From the NCBI RefSeq assembly GCF_964204645.1, contig NC_134027.1:20140485-20200484 (forward strand): a stretch of DNA of 60,000 nt, written 5' to 3'. This document shows, in pieces, positions 23,508-35,500 of this stretch. This DNA is from Tubulanus polymorphus (lineage: Eukaryota; Nemertea; Palaeonemertea; Tubulaniformes; Tubulanidae). Below the pieces are notes generated by a model. It searched no databases and had not been told where the DNA came from. It saw nothing but the letters and a program-made list of their open reading frames with translations. Within the stretch, counting starts at the first letter, position 1. Every line of letters starts with the position of its first letter. Made by a program: the position numbers and the translations under genes.

Positions 23508-26500
23508 CTAAAAAAAAACAGTGAAATATACATTCGTACGTGTGTTATAACTCTTGTTCTTACCGGGGGACATAGAGACACAGGGAACTTTTGGGGGGCA
23601 ACAGTTTCAGTTTGAGATTGGTCAGGTGAGATCTCCCGACTTTCGTGTTTTGTATTTGAGAGCCACAAAATGCAATAAAATGTGCTGGCAGATATTATAG
23701 ACTAAACGTCAGATCCAGACCTTATTTGCAGTACAGTCGACTCCTCTGAATCCGTTTAAGTCAGACCTGGCAAAATCATACAGATTAACTGAAAATAAGG
23801 ACTATTTGAAAATTCTCAGAATATTAATGCCTGGCCTAATATAGGCAGGAAATAGCCCTCAAGGGGTGTTTTATACCATAATCATTAATTTTGTCACATT
23901 TTGTTGATTTGTGTAAGTTCAGAGAATATAATGCAACTTGTATACTGTTTACAAAATCATCTTTCCATTTAATTCAACCGCTTGTGCTGGTATCTAGACG
24001 GGCGCAATGTAGTGTATAGTGATTGGTTGAGAGAAATGGGGAATTCCCAAAGGAATGAAAAGTTATCAACGAAGTCTGACCTAGGCCTCATAGTTAAGTA
24101 TGATTCATTCACCTTTTTTGCAATAGTGACAAGAAAATCATTGATTATGCGTGAATGGACCAATGTTAGTACGGATAAAGCAAAAATACGGATTATTTCA
24201 TACAGATTAACTGAATTATTTATTAAGGATTTGAGCAAAAAAAACGGGACTCTGAAAAAATTAAGTTACTAGAATGTCGCTGAAAACGACTGATGCCCCC
24301 ACATCAGGTGAAACGCCCGAGTGTAAAATACACCCCGAGTGTATGTCGACCTATTTCTGAAGGCAGTAAATGAAAAATACAAAACGGCTTCCGGTTACCT
24401 TGACCTTTGACCTACAGGACTCGAAATCAAATCAGTCACTCACGGTCTCTAGGGTAACCCATCCATTACATTTCACAAAGTTATCTTATACAGTTTATGA
24501 ATTAAGAGCCTGGAAATGAAAAATATAAAACAGCTCCTCGTGACCTTGACCTTTGACCTACAGGATCCGAAATGTAATCAGTCACTCACGGTCTCAAGCA
24601 GGAATTTATGACCCGTCACATTTAGGATAACCCATCCAAAAATTGTCACCAAATTATCTTAAACCATCTATGAGAAAGAGCTCGGAAATAAAAAATACAT
24701 AACAGCTTCTAGTAACCTTGACCTTTGACCAACACGACCTGAAATCTAATCAGTTACCCACAGTCCCAAGGATAACCCATCCATAGAATTTCAGTAAGTT
24801 ATCTTAAACCGTTTATGAGTTCGAGCCCGGAAATGAAATTCATGAAATGGCTTCCTGCGACCTTGACCTTGGATGCACCAGACCCAAAATCCAATCATTT
24901 ACCAAGGGGCACTATGGCCAGCCTGTCAGCTTTTCATAAAATGGCAAATGATGATGCATTCTGTGGGTTAAATTTGTCAAAATACACTCCCAGCTGAGAG
25001 TCAATACCTAATAATTTACACAATACAATCGTAGAATACAAAAGTAGCACAGACAGCGACTTGATCTGGCAGGAACAAATACCTCAGATAAAACTTTTCC
25101 CTTGGTCTTATTGAATTTAATGCGGAATAGAATAGAATATTCTAAAATTTGCTCAATAAAACAAAATTGAATTGGATTTGATATTTTATGCAGAATAAAA
25201 TTTGATTGAATTTGTAGTTTGAGCACATGGCTAATTAGCATATCAAGGTAATCTATCCGATTTAAGAAAAAGCTATTTTTTCTTGACTTTGCACAACGAT
25301 CAATGATATTTTCTGTAGTGCTAATACAAATATTCCTCCCAAAAACCAAATCAACTAAAGCTTTCACAGAAATCGATCTTGAAATACAATTTAAGATCTA
25401 AAAATAGATATTTAAACTGAAAAATATAAATGTTCATACAGAGATTTTTCAAATGACCACTAACGCAAATTTAAAAAAAAAATTGAGAGAATTTTTTCAA
25501 AACGTGAAAGTAAATGTCTTATTGTGAAATTTGATTGTCAATAAAGAATGAATTGAATTGTCGGCAGCACTATGCCGTGCATGAATACCAATTTCAAGAC
25601 TGATCACGCACGCTCAACCAAGGTTTGGTAGGCGCTGCTGAAATTACAAAAACGATTAAACAAAATCATAAAACAATGAAAACGACCACCGATATAGCCA
25701 ATATACAAAAGGAACCTAGATTTTATCACTGCATTAAATGTGTGTAAATATCAGAGCCCAAGAAAGTTTCTAACGAAAGTTATCGACTCCCCAAGCAAGT
25801 TATCAATCCGTGTGATAGCAATATGGGCTTGCAAGCATGCAAGCCCATAAAAAACCATGACCTTGAAACTCACCACGATCATAGACCATATCATGCTCTA
25901 CATCTTTCCAATTGATTGTGGTAACAAAATATCCTGTCTAAGGATTGAACCACTGGTACATGACCTCGACCTGTCAGGGAATTCAGATGAACCCTTTTCA
26001 AGATCATTGGGAAAATATCACCCAGTAATAACACCAATCAATTTACATGCAAGCTTTCAGCAGACAGTTACTACTTACCAGCATCATCCTGCCATTGTAT
26101 AACCTGATCTAAACTGACTGACACGTAAGCTCTTAAACATTCACCTCCATTCTGCATGGCTGAATTATCATCGGTGGTTAATACGCAATGACACGCAGCT
26201 GGGAAAACCTGTTCTATCATCACAGGCGTCAATGGATGAGGGCTGCTTCTTACTAACGTCTCCAGAACGTCCAACGCTACCTAAAATTAAAGAAGATTTC
26301 CACCAAAATTAGCCTGCTTCTGGATTCTTGAGTATGTCTTTTCTTGAGCTAGGTAACCAACTTCTCTAAGGGATTAAAAGAATTGATATTTTCACAACTC
26401 AGAGCACATTCCATCAAATCTAAGACCATTTTGAGCTCCGCAGAATGGGGATCAAAATATTTTGACATGCACTTTTCTTGAATTTCTCAGATTTTCATGG

Positions 26501-29500
26501 TTTTTCAGATTTTCAAAATCATTAACATTTTTCTCAACATCTTCAATCCCTGGTTCTTAGTTTGTCTTGACCATATCTGCACTGGGTCTATTCACGCAAA
26601 TTTTGGTGCTGTAGCATTGTAGTTTAATGATACAATCAGGTTTGAAGGCAGGTATTCATGGAGCCACTCTTAAGTCCATCACCCATTTTTGATAGAGATT
26701 GGCAACAAGTTAATTCACAAACCGGATGTTTAGGTACCTAAAAACCTTTGTTTCTAGAGGAAAAATTTTCATTCACAACTACAATTATACAAAAATACAC
26801 CTCCTTACTAGAACCGCCCGAAAAATACTCATTCTTATTTCACCTCTTACACAATAACCGGTAGACAACCATATCCGAGAACATCCGGTATATCTAGCTA
26901 GTGAGATAGTGTTGATGAGAAACTTACAGCTTGTAATCCGGTGACTGCTTTATCCGGACTGGCTGTTAGTATACTGACTAGAGTTGGTAACAATCGCTGA
27001 TGCAACGTCTGAACGCAAGCTTCATTCGATGACAAAACTTTAAATATATCCTCAACCAGACTGACAATCAGTGCATCTAGAAAAAACAATCTTTTATGAA
27101 ATCTAATTTTCTTTAATACAGATAATTGGACCTGTAAGGATAAAAGTTTGACTTTGAGTAAAAGGTTACTAACTCAGGATAATTGCTTATAGCTGATTTG
27201 ACTTAAAGCAAGAATAATAAAGCTTATAGATTGTATAAACCCTTTCAAAAAAGAAGCCATCTTGAAGACTGGCAAGTTTCCCAATGTCTGACAGATGGAG
27301 TTGTATTTTCATATCTGTGAAACGCTATGCCAGAGTTCACCATCCGAAGTTAAGCAACAACCAGCATTATGAATATGGCATCAACAAAAGATAGAAAAGC
27401 CTAATATAGTTGAAAAATTGTGAATCTGTGAATCAAATCAATTTACAATCTCATTTTATGAGAATTATCCATGAATCAGAATTTGAATATCGATTATGAA
27501 GTAAGAATTGGTATTCAAAGCCCACAAGTGATTGGTCAATATGTGATGGTATTTCAGCCCATTGACCCATGAGAAGTGTTTATTTTCAGCCTGAGAGGTA
27601 GAAAACTGGGTTTAATCAGTGCAACGTACCTGATGAGTATTTAAGTAAAACAGCGATAGCTAATGGGGCGATCTTGACTTCGTTCGCAGCTGTAAATGCT
27701 TTATCTACCTGTAAAATACGTAGAGATTGACCGTTCAATCAGCGCATGAAATTTTCATTGATAAATAGAATGTATCTGGAATAAAAGATACATCTGAGTA
27801 GGAAAAGATACATCTGAGTAGGAACACTTTTCCAGATTAATGAACTGATAAATGCGTCAAGTTATGTGGCAGCTAGCCACGTATATGTACATCCCAGTGT
27901 ACACTGAATTTCACATGCATACATAATACATGAAACACTCACCGAAATGACGATGCTCAATGTTTCGAGTGACAGAGCAAGAATATTGACGTCTGCAGAG
28001 AATTGTTGTGCGATCGACACCAGTCCATCGGTTATGTTGCCGAGGAATGGAGCCAATAGTTGTGTATTATTCGATTGTTTCAGATGATCGAAGAATCCGA
28101 ATGCAGCGCGTATTGCTGATATACGAACACAGGCTGGCCGCTCAGGATGCAGACCATTGACATTCACTTGTAAAAACCTATAATCATACAATTCAACACT
28201 TACTTAAGTTTGACATAAAACATGGCTGAATCACAAAATAATAAAGGACCTAGGGTCCAGTAGGATCAACTGAGTACCGTATTTTCCGGCCAATAAGCCG
28301 ATTTTCTAGCCTCAGATTTTTACCCAAAATATCGTGATCGGCTTATTGGGCGGATACGATCTGACATAAAAAATCACTTCCTGATCTATGCCACTCTAAT
28401 GCTCTCAATGATCGTCAAAATCAAGAAAAGTGGTCGATATTTATTTGAGGTCATTATTTACTACCAATTATAATCTATTTTGAACTATTTTATTCTTACT
28501 TTGATTGTTCCATCACCGCACAGCGGCAATGGTATACATTTATATAACGCGCGAGTTCATCGTACTACCACGTATCAGTTCATACATTAGTATATATGCA
28601 AATCAGCAGTGAGCCGCGTACTGCGTGTATGGCTGTGTGTATAGTAATCAGCTGAGTGAGTCTATATATAGCACAGTCACTCGGCGATGATAGTATACAC
28701 AGCACTCTCACACATCGGCGGGCGCTACTGTCAGCCTCTTAAATCGTCAATTAAGACGAACTAATTGACAAATCAGTGAATTAAAATCTCTGATGAAGGA
28801 CCTCGGCTTATTGGGCGAAGCTTTATGAAATCCATGTATTTTAGGCTAAAAAACTGCCCTCAGCTTATTGGCCGGAAAATACGGTACATATTTAGTTTCG
28901 AGCACAAAAATCGATTTGTTCTTGGATAAACAGCTGATAAAGATGAAATCATCGTAATCTGTGTAGTAAGCATGTTCAACTTTGATGATATACATGGTAA
29001 TAGGTTTTCCCTATGAGTCACAGGTACATGGTAGAACAGTTCTTGATAATAATGTCACTGGGAAAGCCCTTCTAGATGTGATGTCAGGAAACAAGGTCAA
29101 ACATCGATTAGTAGAATGGGGAAAAATTCAGTTTCGCACATTTTCTCCAAGCACTTCCAAACAGCTTAGAGCTGATGGCCGAAATTTGCCATATCAATTC
29201 CAATACTTATTTCCCTCCTAATGACAAAATATCAGTAATGTTTATCCATCGGTGACAATTTGTGCCACTAAGAGCTAACAGAGAGTTACTCTCAGAACCA
29301 TTCTATAAGGATCAACACAGTTGATATTAGTTTCCATCAACATTTACATAATTGTATGTAAAACATGATATTTCAGCCAATTTCCCATAAACTGGACGGA
29401 TTTCATTGGTCTGAAATGATCCAAAAGGGGGGAACTGTAAGACTAAAACACAGCTTCAAGCTGATTGATGTTGAATACAATAAACCGATGATACAAATGA

Positions 29501-32500
29501 TTTTAAGCATTTATGAACTCATATTTCATAGTTTTCACATAGGTAAAAAAACTGCCACCAAGTGACGACTTTGAAAGACTGATAGTTTGACTTGAAGGGT
29601 AGTTGAATCGAAAAATTTGCCTTTGAAGATAACATATCAATTCGAAATAAAAATACGGCAGAAAATCTGAATATCAATTAAGATCCACCTATGCATGAAT
29701 GTATGCAAAATATGACGAATAATCTGGATTTTTAGCAGTTCGGAGGGAAGAACTTGAGAATTAAGAAACTTACTGTTGCAGAAGTTCAGCAGTGAGGGAT
29801 GAAGCAAATCTACTCGTCATCCACAAGGCTCTTCCCAATAAAAATGGTGACACTAAAAAATACATATCGGCTTTTTCTATATTGATATTTGAAAACTGTG
29901 CAAATGTTAACAAATGTTTAGAATTGGAATGAATATGGACATTTTTCCTTGGGTTTTGGAACTAGCTGCAGCATGCTCACTAGGAAAGTTGTCTGATAAG
30001 CTTAACATTCATAAATTTCAAAACTCAGCAACACCTGGTGAACATATACAGAAACCAAGGACCTCGAAGTCGTCACAATCATTAAACATGTCATAAGCTT
30101 CCATAATAGAAAGTCATGATCTACAAGTTTGCTACTGATTGTGAAAATATGCATAGGTTCTGATACACCAAAGCGTGTCCAAAACTTCCGAGAATAATTA
30201 GATTTTGTCAAAAGACAGACAGACGAAGGTAATTGTAATGGACTTAAGTTCCAAGTGACATAAAAAGGGATTTGAAATATTATCAACTAGGAATTCGTCA
30301 AGCCTACCATCAGCATTCATATCAGGCATGACGAAATTTTGCAGGAAAGTCACGATATTAAACTCTATTTTGCCTGTCGCTGCAGTGTCAAGAATCAATT
30401 GACGCAAACATCCTAAAGTTAGCATACAAATTTCGTGTAGTTTCCACCTGAAATAATGAGAAGTGCGAATTTAATAAGAGGCAACTAATCACAGCAAATG
30501 GTGTACAAAATGAAAGCTTATGGCTAGAAGGCCAGATACACATGACTTATGCACAAATCAATCTGCTGCCAGGACCCTACTTCCCACAGACAACACACAT
30601 TTGAAGTCTGGATGATCTAATTTTGCACGCATGGCAATATGAAAATCTGTAGGGAATCCGGTAGGTGATGATGCACTGGTTCATAGTGAACACTATAGCA
30701 GTACAAACATATCGATAAACAATGTTTGACAGTCCAGGCATTCTCACACATAGGGACTGTTCATTGTAGAGAGGTAAAATGTTTGGTATGAGAAAAAGTG
30801 TTAACGTTTCACTGTTCATTGTAGAGACGTTCTACCTGGAACAAGAAAATTTTGGTTTCATTGAAAAAGCATTCATTGTGGGAGGTGTTCGTTGGCAACA
30901 GGTGTTTGTTATGAACGAAACAAAGATAGCTGGTTACCTTTGTATTTTTCTACAATAACATTATTCCGTAACATTTTAATTTCTGTCACCTTATTCAAAA
31001 CAATGTTGCATTGTTTTAAATTGTTTAAATTGATGGCTGATTTTCTGAGGGAATGGGTTCAAACAGCAGATTGAAAGCTGCATGAAGTTCAATCTGGTCA
31101 TCAATCCTGTTGTTAAATATGGCTATAATCTTACCAATGTTGATTTCCGGCATTTTTTAAACCATCTGCTTCTTGTAAATATCTCTGAACGCTTTTACAA
31201 ATCGCGACAACTGCAATCGTTGGAAAATCACTAGCCAACGTCTGCAATACAGAACGAAAATGGATTTATTTTACAAACAAACAGAACTTTTCAACGATAT
31301 AACATTCTGAGCTTACAACATGACAAAGTCGACATGAAGCTACCCAATAGATAAAGGGATAGCTCTGAATGTATAATTTGATATTCTTGGAGCCATTCCC
31401 ATCGGATACATGCATGAAAACTAAAACCTAGAACCTAGTGATTGAACCGATGATACTGTGTAACATTTTGTTAAAACACAACTGATCGCATTCATTTACA
31501 AATTTAGTCGGAAGAACATTTATACAAACTCTGACCAAATAATGATTTTTAAATTTTCTCAGTACCGACTTATACCATAGCTGAATATTTTCAAAAACCA
31601 TGGCATAGGGACCATACTCGAAATTGGTTCAACTCGGGTTCTTTAACTAGTCTCTGCTGTAGTACTTTCTACCATAAATGGACACGTCATGACACTATGG
31701 AAAATACTTTGAGTTACTGAACTGCGTATGTCAGTACTTCAATTCTCATTTGACAATCGAGCAGTTGTTACGAACCAGAAGTAAATCTTGGGCGCAAATC
31801 CGAACGGAATACGAGAAAGTGTCGTCATCTTCATCTTCAACAAACTGATCAGGATTTAGTTCCCACGTTCTCATCTGAAAAATACAAATATGCCCCTATA
31901 TAAAGATTGAGTACTAATACTAATAGTCATTATACTAATAGTCTTTTATCATGTAAAAAGGCAAAAAGGACATAACACATCCTCCGCAGCCTAATTAGCC
32001 CCAGTGTGCAGTGACATACGCGTTAAGCCGTGATGTAATCACTAGCCAATCACATACCACATTTCAGCCCAGGTTAGAAAAATTCTTTCAGGAAAGAATG
32101 AAATATGACAGTGGCATTAATAAGATAAAATCCCACTATTTACAGATAAAAAAAATTTAAAAACCAGAATTTATTTATTAAATCTAAAATATTTAAAAGA
32201 CACGACGTTTCGATCTCACCCTAGAGATCATCGTCAGGTGTCCTGACGATGATCTCTAGGGTGAGATCGAAACGTCGGGTCTTTTAAATATTTTAGATTT
32301 AATAAATAAATTCTGGTTTTTAAATTATTTTTTTAAATCTGTAAATAGTGGGATTTTATCTTATTATCCGTTCACCACGTTTGAGTGTGGTCATCGTTCT
32401 ATGACAGTGGCAGTCATATCACAGACCAGGAAAAGGTACCTTCTCGATGAAATAGCCTTACCTGTTCTTCAGTCAACTGCATATAAAGCATTGCGTAATA

Positions 32501-35500
32501 AACAATGTCATCCATATTCTTCTTCACTAAATGCCGGAATTTGTTCACTTCGATCAAAACGTGTACGAAATCAAAGATCGCGATCACAAAATTATTGAAT
32601 CCCAAAACTTCTCCTGAAAGAATTGATGTAAGAACATTTTCATTAATAAAGCGACAAAAAAGTTGGAGACCAAAAACTCTTTCACACTGCTAGACCTGTT
32701 CCCCCCGTGTTTTTTAATCATTTCAATCATTGCTATTGTCATTTACTCCACCGCTAGTTTATAGTGTAGACACTTATAGGCAGCGATACCAGAAGATTTA
32801 GTATCAAAAGTGTATTTTTCTGTTTATTACACATCATAATCAATAATTATAAGCATATAAATCCTCGTTTTGAAAGATCTCAAAGAAAGAGTAAATTCGT
32901 CAAATCAATAGAATATTGGGTAGCCACAGTGACCATGTTTATTGAACACTTAACCCTTTAAGCACCAGGCGAATGTACATAAAACTACCCCCAAGCGCCA
33001 GCCATTTTTTAAATAAATGATATATGTATAGGGGGTTTTAAGCCTGATAACATCATGAGATTAAGTAACATTCCTGCCTCATAAGGATTTGAACAAGAGG
33101 CTGACAAGTCTTTCCCAGTACAACAGATTGGTCCCCACATATTATCATCCTTCCCCAGCAGGGATTTGAACCTGATGGCAATCGAGATTGCCACGGTACG
33201 AAACCCTGCCACACTAGACCGAGTGCGCAGCTACACTGATTGGTACTGCAAGTTTTCGTGCGGCAAAGCTCCGCATGTACTTGCGCACCAGGTCTACTGT
33301 GGCAGGGGTTCGTGCCGTGGCTGAGTGTAACGATGCCATCAGGTTCGAATCCTTGCCATGGGAGGATGACATATTATCAGTGTTGTCAAATACTATGGCT
33401 AGGGTTTGTACAATGTATCATTATCAGGTTGGATATTTTACTGGTTTACTGGAATGTAGGAAAAATATGAAATAAGATTTAACAATTCAAACTGAAATGA
33501 ATTAAGAAAATTGAAAGCAAAAACGAATTTTTGTATATTCAATCATTTTACAAAGTAATTAAAACACTTCTTAAAAGACTTACCCTCGATTAAAGGGTCT
33601 TGATCTAATCAGTGAAACAATCAATCATTTCATTCACTAATGATTACCGCGGATTTTACTTAAAATCGATAGTATATTGTAAACACTTTCCCTTTTATTT
33701 CCTCATTAAACTCAAACCTTTGAAAACTAGAATATGTGGAATGTTTTTTTTGTGTGGATCATTGGGGTAGTTTTCAGAACAGATTAGTCCTCTCCTCAGG
33801 CCATATCAGAGCAATTCTCGCAGTTGGAATTCAATTGAATATCATCTTTACGCTTCACTGACTGTAAGTCTCCCATTCGGTGCCATTTTGCCTTTTGTTT
33901 TACCACAAAACTTGTCGAAAGTTCATAAAACTTTTGAATTCACTCACAAAATCTACCAGAGCACCACCTGGTAGATGTTTACTACCACAAGGAAGCGTTC
34001 AAATACAATAGGGTTCGAGTCCCGACATAATAATCTAATGTAAAGAATCTAATGTAAAGTGACCCCCTTCGGGGAATGGGGTGTGTATATTCTGTATATG
34101 TTTTACTGGCATTTCTGGAATCAAAGATGGTCACCAGTCAGCCATATAGGATGGCATTACCGATACATGATGTCACCTAACATTCTCATGTGGTAATCTG
34201 CTAATACATAATGTCATCTGACATTCTTATATGATATACAAAATGCTCTAAATAAAATACACTCACAGTTACAGACCAAAATGTGCATTTTTGAAATCAA
34301 AGATGGCCACCAGTCAGCCATCTTGAATAGCATAATGACTGAAATTCATCTACAGATTCATATACATTGTGGAATCTGACATTCTTATATGATATACAAA
34401 ATGCTCTAAATAAAATACACTCACAGTTACAGACCAAAATGTGCATTTTTGAAATCAAAGATGGCTACTGGTCAGTAATCTTGGATGTTATTACGGCTTA
34501 TGTCATCTAAGATTATCACGTTAAAAATCAATATGGCAGCGAGTACTTGGTACATAGTATAATGCGCGAATGTGGACCTCGATCGTGGATTATGACCAGC
34601 TTGTGATGCAGTTATGCTACCATTCAGGGAATGAGACCGGAAATCCAGGTCATTCGCTGAATACATCTGTAAAGAGTGGACGTGAATAATAAAGAATATA
34701 ATAATTATAGAATCATTATCATTTCTCCGTCAGTATTCATTTATTATCACAGGATCTGTCGGCTGAGGATTTGTCCAAAATATTCTTAGCATGTCGGCAT
34801 ATGGCAAAAAAGGGTATCAATATAGTTTGACAGAAACTTTTCTTGAATTCTTTACACAATTTTGTAATTCTCATAATAGACTTTTCAAAGCAGATATGCA
34901 TTTTTCACAAAATTTCCATTTTTCTGACCCCTGCTGAATGAAACCACCAAGCAACCATTGTTTGCTTCTCTACAACCTGACTATATGAACGCAACATGAA
35001 CTTACCGTCTGAATCTACCGGATCATCTCTGGCGTCGGTATCATTAACACACGTTCTCACATAACTAATAAACTATGTTAAAGAACATGAAATACCAATA
35101 TGGCACTGACTCAACAGTAGAAACCAGGCGGCACCATTATAAGGTCAATCCAAATTACAAAGTTGCAAGATTTCTGATCATCCGTTACCAGTTTTATATC
35201 GACCCTTTCTACATTTTTCGCAATTCAATTTCATAATATGTGGAGGATACGAACTATTTGAAATTTCCACATCTACACATTTAGTTTTCGGAGTTAATTT
35301 CTTATCATAATTCCCTCCTTGTGCTACATTTTCAGAGGTACAGAAATATGCCGGGGCTTCGCCAAAATACATCCACACATGGTTAACTAACGATACAAGA
35401 GAATTTCCGCTCTAGCATGCTGTAGGTCCAAGGTGCACGAAAAAGTTTCAATCATTTAAAGGATACACGTCAGCGCTTTGCGTAAGACAGTGCCAAACCC

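Noticed and set aside
32950-33000. A piggyBac-type left end, TTAACCCTTTAAGCACC
   Set aside because: No matching right end or second TTAA was found within a reasonable distance; the word may be chance.
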